Positions 1 to 9,344 of a DNA stretch of 64,000 bases are shown here, one piece after another; the first letter of the stretch is position 1, and every line of letters begins with the position of its first letter. Source of the DNA: TMED109 sp002684605 (lineage in GTDB: Bacteria; Pseudomonadota; Alphaproteobacteria; TMED109); assembly GCA_913046335.1 (NCBI GenBank), contig CAJWSU010000007.1:1-64000 (forward strand), in the 5' to 3' direction. The notes under the pieces are model-generated. The model was given only the letters and a program-made list of their open reading frames with translations, was not told where the DNA came from and searched no databases. The translations under genes and the position numbers were made by a program.

Positions 1-1680
1 ACATTAGGTATGATCTCAAGTGCATTTGCGCAAGGTGTTGACGTCCTTAGAGGGGGCGGCGGTGCTCAGCCGAATTATGTAACTGATGATATGCTTTTAA
101 ATGCAGACGTGGATCCAATGAATTGGATGCACTATGGTAAAGATTATCAATCAACTCGTTATCATCAAGCTTCACAAATCAACCAAAGCAATGCGGGTGA
201 TCTTGTAGCTAAATGGTATATGTCTTTTGGAACTTTAGAAGGACAAGACAGTCAAGTTAACGTTGTTGGTGGCCAAGGTTATGTAACTACATCTTTTAAC
301 AGAGTTATTTCAATGGACGTTGCTACAGGCGACATCATTTGGAAATATGAGCGTGAGCTTCCAGCTGACGTTTATCCAGAACTTTGCTGTGATGTTGTTA
401 ATCGTGGCGTTCAACCTTACAGAGATAGTGTATATCTAGCAACTCTAGATTCACATCTTGTACGTTTAGCTAATTCAACTGGTGAAGTATTATTCGACGT
501 AGCTGTAGGTGACTACACTTATGCTGAAACTTCAACAATTATGCCTATGGCTCTTAAAGGTTCTTTAATACAAGGAACTGCGGGTGCTGAATACGGTGTA
601 CGTGGTTGGGTTCGCGCATTATCAGCTGATGATGGAAGTGTTGTATGGAATACATACACAATTCCAGCTGAAGGTGAGCCAAATGTAGATACTTGGGCTG
701 GTGAGTCATGGAAATATGGCGGTGGTTCAGGTTGGATTACTGGTTCATATGATAAAGATTTAGATCTTCTTTATTGGCCAATTGGTAACCCTGGTCCTGA
801 CTTCGATCGTCACGTACGTTTAGGTGACAATCTATATAGTAATTCTACTTTGGTTTTAGATCCAAACAATGGTGCTATTAAAGGTTGGTTCCAATACACT
901 CCAAATGATCCATATGATTATGACGGTGTAAATGAAGTTATCTTAGCTGATATTGATGGCAAAAAAGTATGGTTGCACGGCGATAGAAATGGTCATCTAT
1001 ATTCAATAGATAGAACAAACAATCGTTGTAACTGGGTTGTTCCAATGGGTAAAATCAACTGGACAACTGGCTTCCGTGATAATTGTCGTCCAATTATGGC
1101 TTGGGAAGAAGGCGGAGATCCAGCTATGGATGTTGTATATGATCGTGTAACAACAAACATTGCACCTTCACTTGACGGTGGTAAAGAATGGCATCCAATG
1201 TGTTATTCACCACGTGTTAACAAAGTAATGGTGCCATTATACAACTTCTCTATGGACCTTCAAGCGAAGAAAATGGAGTGGCGTCGTGGTGAATGGTTCC
1301 TAGGAGCGAAAGTTATTACTTTCAACTCTGGTAACGGTTCAATTAAAGCGTTTGATGCATCAACAGGTGACATTTCTTGGATGCGCCCATCTAGTGCACC
1401 TGCAACTGGCGGAATGTTATGTACTGCTGGTGGTCTAGTGTTCTACGGTGATGCAGAAGGTTATTTCCACGCTGTACGTGATGATACAGGCGAAGAACTA
1501 TTTCAGTTCAACGTTGGTACTGGCGTTCATGGTAACCCAACAACATATACAGTTGATGGAGAGCAAATGGTCTCTGTTGTTGTAGGTGCTGGTGGTGGTG
1601 GTATTTGGCCTTTAAGTTACGGTGAGTGGCTTAAAAAACATACTAAAGGCGGCGGCGTATTTACTTTTGGTTTAAACTAG
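1..1680 (+). CDS. xoxF: Lanthanide-dependent methanol dehydrogenase XoxF (5' partial)
   Basis: Periplasmic PQQ quinoprotein that oxidises methanol and passes electrons to a c-type cytochrome. The frame is open from base 1. The first Met (base 10) sits inside the tail of a signal peptide ending S-A-F-A, so the true start lies upstream of the window. About 556 residues remain, close to a mature XoxF. Counting from that Met, the vicinal disulfide C126-C127 typical of PQQ alcohol dehydrogenases is present. The segment P-Y-D-Y-D-G holds catalytic D303 and, two residues on, D305. That extra Asp is the lanthanide ligand separating XoxF from calcium-dependent MxaF, which has a small residue there. 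Codon use is richer in G/C-ending and CGT/GGT codons than its neighbours, which fits very high expression. It is followed by a strong terminator, then xoxJ and xoxG. The family is secure; the substrate in vivo could include other short alcohols. Confidence 0.96.
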   Translation, partial: TLGMISSAFAQGVDVLRGGGGAQPNYVTDDMLLNADVDPMNWMHYGKDYQSTRYHQASQINQSNAGDLVAKWYMSFGTLEGQDSQVNVVGGQGYVTTSFNRVISMDVATGDIIWKYERELPADVYPELCCDVVNRGVQPYRDSVYLATLDSHLVRLANSTGEVLFDVAVGDYTYAETSTIMPMALKGSLIQGTAGAEYGVRGWVRALSADDGSVVWNTYTIPAEGEPNVDTWAGESWKYGGGSGWITGSYDKDLDLLYWPIGNPGPDFDRHVRLGDNLYSNSTLVLDPNNGAIKGWFQYTPNDPYDYDGVNEVILADIDGKKVWLHGDRNGHLYSIDRTNNRCNWVVPMGKINWTTGFRDNCRPIMAWEEGGDPAMDVVYDRVTTNIAPSLDGGKEWHPMCYSPRVNKVMVPLYNFSMDLQAKKMEWRRGEWFLGAKVITFNSGNGSIKAFDASTGDISWMRPSSAPATGGMLCTAGGLVFYGDAEGYFHAVRDDTGEELFQFNVGTGVHGNPTTYTVDGEQMVSVVVGAGGGGIWPLSYGEWLKKHTKGGGVFTFGLN

Positions 1681-1714
1681 TAATAGCTTAAGTTTTTAGA
1701 CTACCGATTATACT

Positions 1715-1745
1715 GGGAAGATGAAGTAATTCATCTTCCCTTTTA
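1715..1745 (+). terminator. Rho-independent terminator after xoxF
   Basis: A perfect 11-bp stem (arms 1715-1725 and 1730-1740) with a 4-nt loop is followed by a short T-rich tract, 35 bases after the xoxF stop. It would end or attenuate the xoxF transcript, so xoxF can be made in excess over xoxJ and xoxG. The rest of the gap to xoxJ, 1746-1936, is very AT-rich with no open frame or RNA that I recognise. Confidence 0.88.
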
Positions 1746-1936
1746 TTTACAGAAGATTTTATTGTTAAAAAAAAACGCATAAAATTATTTAAAGAATATG
1801 TATGGAAAAATTAGAAAACTAATATATATTAATTATAAATTATATTAACGTTTTTTAATATATTGGAAATACATTTTTAACCTATAAAGGTTACAATATA
1901 TAAATAAAAATTAATTTTATTTATGGGAGTTATTCG

Positions 1937-2803
1937 ATGCAAAAATTTAGATTATTAACCACTATTATTTACACTTTTATTTCTTTAATTATTTTCAACA
2001 ACATTGCAAGTGCTGGTGAAGTTCTAGATAATATTCGTAAAACACAAAAAATTATATTATGTGCTGGACCATATGCTTGGCCTTACACATCAAGTGTAGA
2101 CTATCCTCGAGGATTTGACGTTGATATTATTGAACGTATAGCAATGAAAGAAGAAATAAATATTGATATTTTTTGGGCTGAACAAAAAATGAGAGGTGGT
2201 CTAGGAAAAGCACTTCGTCATTCTATTCAGAAAGGACGCTGTGATATCTATATGGGCATTGCAAATAGTGATAGTTCAGCTGATGAAATAAATGAAAAAA
2301 AATTAATATTAACAAAACCATACTTAGGAGTAGCATATGTTCCTATAGCTAACCCTGGAGTAAAAGATTTTGTCAATATTGAAGAAATTAAGGGAAAATC
2401 TAAGCCTGGAGTTGCTATGTCTACAGCAATGGATGGCTATTTATTCTATAATGGTTTTGATAGAGATTTGTTTGCAAGAAAGCCAACAGAAATAGATGCG
2501 GTTGCAAAGCAAGAAATTGAAATGGCTTTTGTAATGTCTACACAGTTAGCAAAAGCAAGAAAAAAATATAAGGATGCTCCTTTCAGAGTAATTGAAACTT
2601 ATATTCCTCCATTAGAATTAAGATGGAATGTGGCAGCAACTATGAAAAATGATCCGGAATTTTTAGATTTAATTAATAAGCATTTAACGGCCATGATGGC
2701 GGATGGAACAATTCAGGAGCTAGTAGAGAAATATAATGTTCCATATTATGCTCCATTTAAAGAAATTGCTTCTACCTATACAGCTACTGAACCTGTAGAG
2801 TAA
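1937..2803 (+). CDS. xoxJ: XoxJ-like periplasmic solute-binding protein of the methanol dehydrogenase module
   Basis: A 288-residue secreted protein with an N-terminal signal peptide (hydrophobic stretch to about residue 26, ending A-S-A-G). The mature part has the fold signature of family 3 extracellular solute-binding proteins (an early G-F-D-V-D segment, then R-C-D-I-Y-M-G). In PQQ methanol dehydrogenase clusters this subfamily is MxaJ/XoxJ. It is thought to help activate or mature the enzyme rather than to feed an ABC transporter, and no permease or ATPase gene lies nearby. A GGGAG ribosome site (1925-1929) sits 7 bases before the ATG. Its place between xoxF and xoxG supports the call. 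Its exact biochemical role is not settled in the family. Confidence 0.88.
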   Translation: MQKFRLLTTIIYTFISLIIFNNIASAGEVLDNIRKTQKIILCAGPYAWPYTSSVDYPRGFDVDIIERIAMKEEINIDIFWAEQKMRGGLGKALRHSIQKGRCDIYMGIANSDSSADEINEKKLILTKPYLGVAYVPIANPGVKDFVNIEEIKGKSKPGVAMSTAMDGYLFYNGFDRDLFARKPTEIDAVAKQEIEMAFVMSTQLAKARKKYKDAPFRVIETYIPPLELRWNVAATMKNDPEFLDLINKHLTAMMADGTIQELVEKYNVPYYAPFKEIASTYTATEPVE

Positions 2804-2847
2804 GCTAAATAAAAATTATTATGTGAAAAAAATAAGAAAGGCTAAAT

Positions 2848-3315
2848 ATGCAAATTATTAAAAATATACCATTACATTTACTTTTTTTAACAGTTTTTGC
2901 ACTGTTAATTGTTAATACCGGTTTTTTATCCCATACATTGGCCGCTGACATGGATAAATATGGAGACATGCTAGAAGACGACATGATTAACCCATATGAA
3001 GGAGTTGCGGAAGAAATTGCGGCAGGTTACGAAAGATTTAACAGCCGATGTTCATATTGCCATGGTATGAGAGGTATAGGTGCAAAAGGTCCTCCACTAA
3101 CTAGAGGCTATTTTAAGAAAAGTGGGGGTACAAATGTACAACTGTATTCTACTATAGCTTCTGGATTAACAATTAATGGGCAACCTACACAAATGGGGGC
3201 TTTTTCAAGAACTATTAATGACGATGATATTTGGAGAATTATTGCTTATATGAGACAAGAATATAAAGATAGAATAGCAGCTGGTAGCGAATTTAAATAC
3301 GGCGTCTATCCATAG
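2848..3315 (+). CDS. xoxG: XoxG-type cytochrome c, electron acceptor of XoxF
   Basis: A 155-residue periplasmic monohaem cytochrome c. Residues 1-33 form a signal peptide ending T-L-A-A. The haem-binding motif C68-S-Y-C71-H72 is followed by M116 in Q-P-T-Q-M-G-A-F, the likely sixth iron ligand. Size, order after xoxF and xoxJ, and the single haem match XoxG, which takes electrons from reduced PQQ in XoxF and hands them to the respiratory chain. It starts 44 bases after xoxJ, so the two are probably cotranscribed. A hairpin terminator follows 11 bases after the stop. Other class I cytochromes have this motif, so the specific name rests on gene order. Confidence 0.9.
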   Translation: MQIIKNIPLHLLFLTVFALLIVNTGFLSHTLAADMDKYGDMLEDDMINPYEGVAEEIAAGYERFNSRCSYCHGMRGIGAKGPPLTRGYFKKSGGTNVQLYSTIASGLTINGQPTQMGAFSRTINDDDIWRIIAYMRQEYKDRIAAGSEFKYGVYP

Positions 3316-3326
3316 AATTATTTATT

Positions 3327-3352
3327 AAAAGGGTAATATATATTGCCCTTTT
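3327..3352. terminator. Bidirectional terminator between xoxG and the DUF1194 gene
   Basis: An 11-bp stem with one G-T wobble (arms 3327-3337 and 3342-3352, loop ATAT), with A's on the left arm and T's on the right. The gene to the left ends at 3315 and the convergent gene to the right ends at 3356. The hairpin can therefore serve both strands. Confidence 0.85.
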
Positions 3353-3355
3353 TAA

Positions 3356-4048
3356 CTAACTGACCGGCATACCAATTTCTCTTAAAAGTTTTTGTAATAT
3401 CATTGCCGCATAATCTCTATAATCTTCAGCAATTATCATAAAACCACCGCGTCCACCAATTACTCCTCTTTCAAAATAACCATCTAAAAAAGGCTCATCA
3501 TTTATTATTACTAAGCCATTTATGGTAATATTTTGATCTAAAGCAATATCTCTTATTTTCATTGGGTGCACTCCATTATTGGCACGACCATCTCCAGAGA
3601 CATCAATTACCTTTCGTGAACTGTCAATGTTATTATTATTAATCTGGTCAATCGAAAATGTTAAAGCACCCGCTATTGATGTTTGTCCACCAGCTATAAT
3701 TCTGGGTACCCTTCGTATAATTCTTGCATACTCTGCAGCATCAGCAGCATCTTTAATGATATGCCACCCTCCTACTAAAGCTTGTTCTTCATTATCTGAC
3801 CATTGAACCATAGCAACAGCTATCCCATTACCGCCTGTACTTTCAATAGCGGCTATTATATCAGGATGCCTAAAAGCTGCCCCAACGCCCCTTATTTGTA
3901 GCTGATATTCTTCTTCATCGACACTCGAAGATACATCTACTGCTAATACTAGCTCAAGATCTACATATACATTTTGACCATAAATATTTTTATAGAAGGC
4001 AGTCATAAAAAATATCAATAAAACTAAATATAAGGTTATTCTCTTCAA
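3356..4048 (-). CDS. Secreted DUF1194 (von Willebrand A-like) protein
   Basis: A 230-residue protein with an N-terminal hydrophobic signal or anchor (residues 4-22). It is followed by a vWA-like domain with a MIDAS metal site motif, D-V-S-S-S, near residue 38, and a second conserved V-S-G-D-G-R segment. It matches the DUF1194 family, common in alphaproteobacteria and of unknown function. The start overlaps the end of the upstream HEAT-repeat gene by 4 bases (ATGA), so the two are translationally coupled and probably act together outside the membrane. It converges on xoxFJG. Classical mxa clusters also encode vWA proteins (MxaC, MxaL) needed to assemble methanol dehydrogenase, so a related role is conceivable, but that is inference. 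Confidence 0.82.
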   Translation of the reverse strand: MKRITLYLVLLIFFMTAFYKNIYGQNVYVDLELVLAVDVSSSVDEEEYQLQIRGVGAAFRHPDIIAAIESTGGNGIAVAMVQWSDNEEQALVGGWHIIKDAADAAEYARIIRRVPRIIAGGQTSIAGALTFSIDQINNNNIDSSRKVIDVSGDGRANNGVHPMKIRDIALDQNITINGLVIINDEPFLDGYFERGVIGGRGGFMIIAEDYRDYAAMILQKLLREIGMPVS

Positions 4049-5451
4049 CTATTATTTTTCCTTTCAGATAAAATTCTATTTAATTCTCTTAAAGACCATT
4101 CAGCAGACTTAACTACATTATTATTACTATCTTTCTTCATAATAGATAAGGAATTTATAACAGGTAATGATGGCTCACCTATTTCACCTAATGCTTCTGC
4201 AGCTAATGCCCTATATGCTGCATTATCATGTTGTAACATAACTAACAAAATTTTTATAGCACCTTTAGCTTCATTCCCAATTTCGGCAAATGTCTTAAGT
4301 ATATTTCCCGTTAATGCATCATCATCATATTCTAACATATATATTAACTCTGGAACTGCCTTCTTACCTTTAATCCTTAATGCTTGTATTGCAGCCCATT
4401 GAACATTTACATCAAAATCTGAAAGTGCAGTTACTAAATCAGGAATGATATCATCTGCCTCCTCTCCTATATTTGATAGCACATCGATAGCTACCCTTCT
4501 CATAACAGGAGTACCTTTATTCATATAATTTATTAATTGATCCTTCGCTGGAAGGGCTTTATTTCCAAAATATGCTAAGCCTTTAATTGCAGAATAACTA
4601 ACTTTTATATCTGGATCCGAAATAGAAGATAGTAGCGTCTTAACTATAGTATATATTACCATCTGCTTTGCTTCAGCAAACATTAAAAAGTTTCCTTCAG
4701 CTCGAGAACCTTTTGGCCAAATCATTTCATCAGGTTCTGCAAGCCAACCTATTTCTCCTGGCATAGCATCATCACCTCCAATTTTTCTTAATGCTATAAC
4801 AGATTCTAATCTAACAACTTCATTTTTATTTTGTGAGTTTTTTACTAATATAGGAACAGCTATCATAGCTTTTGCACCTAATGCGCCCAATGCTCTAGTG
4901 CATATAATATGCATGTATAATTGGTCTTCTACAAAATCAACAGGCTTTTCTAATTCATCCATCATTGCTGCAACAGAAATTGGTCCCATTTTTCCTAAAG
5001 TTGAAATAGCTGCGTTTTTTACATACTCATTCTTATCTCTGAGCAGATTAATTAATTCTGGAACTGCCATAGCAGACTTTTTACCAAAAGATGTTAATGC
5101 TCCTGCGGCAGCCCATCTTATTTGCCAATCATTATCTCCCAAAGCCTCTATTAAAACGGGCACCGTTTTATTAGCTTGCCCCCCTATTCTCTCTAATGCT
5201 CTGATAATTTCCATTCTAACATCATGAGATTCCTCATTTTTTAAACTATATAATAATTCTGGTATAACAAAATTTGCATTGGATGAAAGTCTTCCTAACT
5301 CTAGAACAGCAGAAATTTTTTCTTCAACCGAACCTATTTTGAGAATTTCTGCTTTTTTCTTTACGTAAGGATAATCTGCAGCAAAGGTATTAAAGCAAAC
5401 AATTAAAAACAAACAGAACAATAACAATAATTTATGTATTTGTATTTTCAT
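4045..5451 (-). CDS. Secreted HEAT-repeat protein
   Basis: About 468 residues. A signal peptide (hydrophobic core up to T-F-A-A-D, about residue 25) is followed by tandem HEAT/PBS-lyase-type helical repeats over nearly the whole length, with recurring patterns such as V-P-x-L-I-x-A-L and A-A-x-A-L-G-x-I-G. Such solenoids usually act as protein-binding scaffolds. I chose the ATG at 5451 because a GGA lies 7 bases upstream and the signal peptide then begins M-K; an ATG at 5463 in the same frame is possible. It forms a two-gene operon with the downstream DUF1194 gene. No catalytic motif is visible and the partner is unknown. Confidence 0.8.
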   Translation of the reverse strand: MKIQIHKLLLLFCLFLIVCFNTFAADYPYVKKKAEILKIGSVEEKISAVLELGRLSSNANFVIPELLYSLKNEESHDVRMEIIRALERIGGQANKTVPVLIEALGDNDWQIRWAAAGALTSFGKKSAMAVPELINLLRDKNEYVKNAAISTLGKMGPISVAAMMDELEKPVDFVEDQLYMHIICTRALGALGAKAMIAVPILVKNSQNKNEVVRLESVIALRKIGGDDAMPGEIGWLAEPDEMIWPKGSRAEGNFLMFAEAKQMVIYTIVKTLLSSISDPDIKVSYSAIKGLAYFGNKALPAKDQLINYMNKGTPVMRRVAIDVLSNIGEEADDIIPDLVTALSDFDVNVQWAAIQALRIKGKKAVPELIYMLEYDDDALTGNILKTFAEIGNEAKGAIKILLVMLQHDNAAYRALAAEALGEIGEPSLPVINSLSIMKKDSNNNVVKSAEWSLRELNRILSERKNNS

Positions 5452-5531
5452 GATAACATCCATTATTAATTTACTTTAATAATTATTATGAAGTACTACA
5501 TAATAACTATAACTAATATAGATGAAAAAAT

Positions 5532-8117
5532 ATGAATACCAATATAATAAAGCAAAAAAATTATAAACCTATTAGTTTTAATCTACATAAAGTGGATTTA
5601 TGTTTTAATTTAAATATGCTAAAAACAAGTGTATCTAATACAATGTATTTTACTAATGTATCAGACGATATTCATTTAAATGGTATTGGTATAGAGTTAA
5701 TATCCATTTCATTAAATGATAGATTTTTAAAGCCTTTAGAATATATTCATGATAATTCCAAAATTATTATTCCTAAGGCTCCCAAAAAAAGCACTATAAA
5801 AATTTTTTCCTATATTAACCCAAGTGAAAACTCTAGATTAGAAGGCTTATATATTTCTGATAATACTTTTGTTACTCAGTGTGAGGCCCAAGGTTTTAGA
5901 AGAATAACATATTTTCCTGATAGGCCTGATGTACTATCTTCTTATACAGTTAAAATCACTGGCAACAAGAAGAAATTTCCTGTTATGCTATCAAATGGTA
6001 ATCTAGTATCTAAAAAATATATTAAAAATGATATGGAAGTGGTGTGGAATGACCCTTTTAAGAAACCCTCTTATCTTTTTGCTTTAGTAGCTGGCAAACT
6101 ATCACAAACTAACCGTAAATTTGTTACTAAATCTAAAAATAAAGTAGATTTGAATGTTTGGATTAGGAAAGAAGATAAAAATAAAATAAATTTTGCTTTA
6201 GACTGTTTAGAGCAAGCTATGAAATGGGATGAAGAAAAATATAATTTAGAATACGATTTAAATATATTTAATATAGCCGCCATAAATAATTTTAATATGG
6301 GTGCCATGGAAAATAAAAGTCTTAATATATTTAATTCTAAATATTTAATTTCTGATAAAAAAACTTCCACGGATAATGAATATGATTTTATAGAAACTAT
6401 AGTAGCTCATGAGTACTTCCATAATTGGACAGGGAATAGAATTACCTGTCGTGATTGGTTTCAGTTAAGTCTAAAAGAAGGGCTAACAGTTTATAGAGAT
6501 CAAGAATTCTCTTCTGATGTGGGATCCCGAGCAGTAAAAAGAATAAAAGATGTAAGAATGCTTCGTTCCATTCAATTTGCGGAGGATGCTGGTCCATTAG
6601 CACATTCTGTAAGACCTGAATCTTATACAGAAATAAATAATTTTTATACTTCTACCGTATATAATAAAGGAGCAGAATTAATAAGAATGCTCGAAAACAT
6701 TTTAACTCCAAAAGGTTTCTTAAAAGGTTTTAAATATTACATAAAAAAATATGATGGTCAGGCAGCAATATGTGAAAATTTTATTTATTCTATGGAGACG
6801 ACTAATAAGATAGACTTAAAACAATTTTATTTATGGTACTCTCAGGCTGGAACACCTGAAATACAAATTATACCTAACTATAATATAAAAGATAAAAGAT
6901 TAAGTATAAAATTTACGCAAAATATTCCCGATACACCTAAACAAATAAACAAGAAGCCAATGCTCATTCCGTTAAAGATATCATTATTTAATTCAAAAGG
7001 TAAAAGCTTATTTTTAGACAAGAACCAATATGAAAAAGAGACAATTATATTATTAAAAAATAAATCTCATACATTTAATTTTGACCATATAGAAGAGAAT
7101 CCTGCTATTTCTATAAATAGAGGGTTCACTTCCCCTGTTAAGATAAACTTAAAGCAAGACAAAAATAAACTTAAAATATTAATGATGCATGACGATGACT
7201 CATTCAAAAAATGGGATCAAGTTTACAAATATTTTTTAGATCTATGTATTAAAAGATCTAAAACAAATAGTAATATTAAAATTGACTCATTTTTTATAAA
7301 AGTTATTAAAGACATTCTCTTAAATGCAGAAAAGGATCCTGCTTTTGCTTCAGAGCTATTATCTCTTCCATCAGAAAATGAGATTGCAGAAAATTTAAAA
7401 AAGTATGATCCAGATAAAGTTTTTGAGGCACGAAGAGAAATAATAAAGACTATAAAAAGCAACCTATCTCAAGAATTTTATTTTATTTATAAACAATGTT
7501 CTGCTAAAAAAAATATAACTGTAAGAGGTTGGCGAGCTCTTCATAATACATGCCTTCAATATTTAACAATAGAGGATAACTTAGACTCACAAAAATTAGT
7601 TTTAGAGTCTTATAAAAATTCTACCAATATGACTATTAAGTTATATAGCCTAAGTTGTATTTCTAATATGAAAATTAAAAATAGAGATGCTATACTATTA
7701 GACTTTTATGTAAAATATAAAAAACAACCAATAATGATAGAGAAATGGCTACAGGTTAAAGCTTCAGCAAAATTAAAGAATAATTTATATAATATTAAAC
7801 GATTAATTAAATCGCCAGTATTTAGCTATAAAAACCCAAATCAGGTAAGATCATTATTAAATGTTTTTGCAAAAAATAACCCTATTAATTTTCATAATAA
7901 TTCCGGTAAAGGTTATAAATTTATAGCAGACCAAATTATAATTTTAGATTCAATTAATCCAAGTTCTGCTGCAAGCTTATCTTCTGCATTTAGTAATTGG
8001 AAAAGTTTAGATAAAAAAAGACAAAATATAATAAAAATTAATATGGCGAGGATTTTAAATAAGAAAAATTTATCATCAAATACTTTTGAAATTATTAATA
8101 ATATTAATAAATCTTAA
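5532..8117 (+). CDS. pepN: Aminopeptidase N (M1 zinc metallopeptidase)
   Basis: An 861-residue cytoplasmic M1 peptidase that removes N-terminal residues from peptides. It shows the exopeptidase motif G257-A-M-E-N261 and the zinc site H293-E-Y-F-H297 with the third ligand E316 (in L-K-E-G-L). Length is close to E. coli PepN (870), with the same N-terminal saddle, catalytic domain and helical C-terminal region. There is no signal peptide. It is transcribed divergently from the HEAT-repeat gene across a gap of about 80 bases that must hold both promoters. The C-terminal third is very Lys/Asn/Ile-rich, as expected from base composition, with no frameshift. Confidence 0.95.
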   Translation: MNTNIIKQKNYKPISFNLHKVDLCFNLNMLKTSVSNTMYFTNVSDDIHLNGIGIELISISLNDRFLKPLEYIHDNSKIIIPKAPKKSTIKIFSYINPSENSRLEGLYISDNTFVTQCEAQGFRRITYFPDRPDVLSSYTVKITGNKKKFPVMLSNGNLVSKKYIKNDMEVVWNDPFKKPSYLFALVAGKLSQTNRKFVTKSKNKVDLNVWIRKEDKNKINFALDCLEQAMKWDEEKYNLEYDLNIFNIAAINNFNMGAMENKSLNIFNSKYLISDKKTSTDNEYDFIETIVAHEYFHNWTGNRITCRDWFQLSLKEGLTVYRDQEFSSDVGSRAVKRIKDVRMLRSIQFAEDAGPLAHSVRPESYTEINNFYTSTVYNKGAELIRMLENILTPKGFLKGFKYYIKKYDGQAAICENFIYSMETTNKIDLKQFYLWYSQAGTPEIQIIPNYNIKDKRLSIKFTQNIPDTPKQINKKPMLIPLKISLFNSKGKSLFLDKNQYEKETIILLKNKSHTFNFDHIEENPAISINRGFTSPVKINLKQDKNKLKILMMHDDDSFKKWDQVYKYFLDLCIKRSKTNSNIKIDSFFIKVIKDILLNAEKDPAFASELLSLPSENEIAENLKKYDPDKVFEARREIIKTIKSNLSQEFYFIYKQCSAKKNITVRGWRALHNTCLQYLTIEDNLDSQKLVLESYKNSTNMTIKLYSLSCISNMKIKNRDAILLDFYVKYKKQPIMIEKWLQVKASAKLKNNLYNIKRLIKSPVFSYKNPNQVRSLLNVFAKNNPINFHNNSGKGYKFIADQIIILDSINPSSAASLSSAFSNWKSLDKKRQNIIKINMARILNKKNLSSNTFEIINNINKS

Positions 8118-8173
8118 ATTGTATTATTAAAATAATGATCTAAAATAATAGATAAATTTAAGGATTATATAAT

Positions 8174-9319
8174 ATGTATAATAAAAGAAAAATATTTGAC
8201 GAATCACATGATATGTTTCGTGAAAGTGTTAAACGCTTCTTAAAAAAGCACGTAGAACCTTATCATAGCGAATGGGAAAAAAAAGGAATTGTATCAAGAG
8301 ATTTTTGGTTAGAAGCTGGTGCTTCAGGAATACTTTGTCCTAACGTACCTGCAGAATTTGGAGGCTCTGGTGGAGATTTTAGATACAATATTATAGTTGT
8401 TGAAGAGTTTATGAAAATTGGTGCTACAGGACCAGGTGTTGCAGTTCACTCTGATATTGTAACTCCTTATATTTTAAACTATGGTACTGAATCTCAAAAA
8501 AATGCTTGGTTGCCTGGTATGTGTGAAGGAAGATTAGTTGGAGCTATAGCGATGACTGAGCCTGGAACAGGGAGTGATTTACAATCTGTTAAAACTACTG
8601 CCATAATTAATGAAGAAGATATTATTCTAAATGGACAAAAAACTTTTATCACTAACGGACAAAATGCAGACCTTATAATTGTTGCTGCTAAGACTGATCC
8701 TAAAGCTGGGGCAAAAGGCACCTCTCTCGTTATGTGTGAAGGAGATCGAGAAGGGTTTAAAAGAGGACGTAATTTAGACAAGGTAGGCCTTAAAGCGCAA
8801 GATACTTCAGAATTATTTTTTGATAATGTAAAACTTCCTATATCAAACCTCTTAGGCGCTGAAGGAAAAGGCTTTTATCTCTTAATGGAAGAACTTCCTC
8901 AAGAACGTTTATCACTAGCTGTATCTGCAGTTGCCGCATCTGAAGCCGCATTAGATTGGACTATAGCTTATGTTAATGAAAGAAGTGCTTTTGGAAAAAA
9001 AATATCAGAGTTTCAAAATACAAAGTTTAAATTAGCAGAACTTAAAACACAATTAACTGTTGCTCAAATATACATAGATGAATGTATTAACAAACATTTA
9101 AATAATGATTTTGACGCTGTAGAAGGAGCCATGGCTAAGTTATGGACGACAGAAATGCAATGTAAGCTTGTAGATGAATGTGTGCAACTTCATGGAGGAT
9201 ATGGTTATATGAGAGAATATCCTATAGCCAGAGCTTTTGAAGATGCTAGAGTTCAGAAAATTTATGGTGGCACAAATGAAATAATGAAAGAAATTATTAG
9301 CCGATCTTTATCTAAATAA
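8174..9319 (+). CDS. Acyl-CoA dehydrogenase, long-chain (LCAD) type
   Basis: A 381-residue FAD flavoenzyme that oxidises acyl-CoA to trans-2-enoyl-CoA. The flavin/substrate signature A-M-T-E-P-G-T-G-S-D lies at residues 126-135. The C-terminal segment reads I-Y-G-G-T-N-E-I (363-370), with Gly where medium- and short-chain enzymes carry the catalytic Glu. In LCAD and isovaleryl-type enzymes the base instead sits in an earlier helix, and the matching M-E-E-L-P-Q-E-R-L segment is present at 238-246. It therefore looks active and LCAD-like. It heads a three-gene run with thiolase and a FadJ-like gene. Branched or short substrates cannot be excluded. Confidence 0.93.
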   Translation: MYNKRKIFDESHDMFRESVKRFLKKHVEPYHSEWEKKGIVSRDFWLEAGASGILCPNVPAEFGGSGGDFRYNIIVVEEFMKIGATGPGVAVHSDIVTPYILNYGTESQKNAWLPGMCEGRLVGAIAMTEPGTGSDLQSVKTTAIINEEDIILNGQKTFITNGQNADLIIVAAKTDPKAGAKGTSLVMCEGDREGFKRGRNLDKVGLKAQDTSELFFDNVKLPISNLLGAEGKGFYLLMEELPQERLSLAVSAVAASEAALDWTIAYVNERSAFGKKISEFQNTKFKLAELKTQLTVAQIYIDECINKHLNNDFDAVEGAMAKLWTTEMQCKLVDECVQLHGGYGYMREYPIARAFEDARVQKIYGGTNEIMKEIISRSLSK

Positions 9320-9344
9320 TCAAAAAAAATAAGAGGAGAAAATA

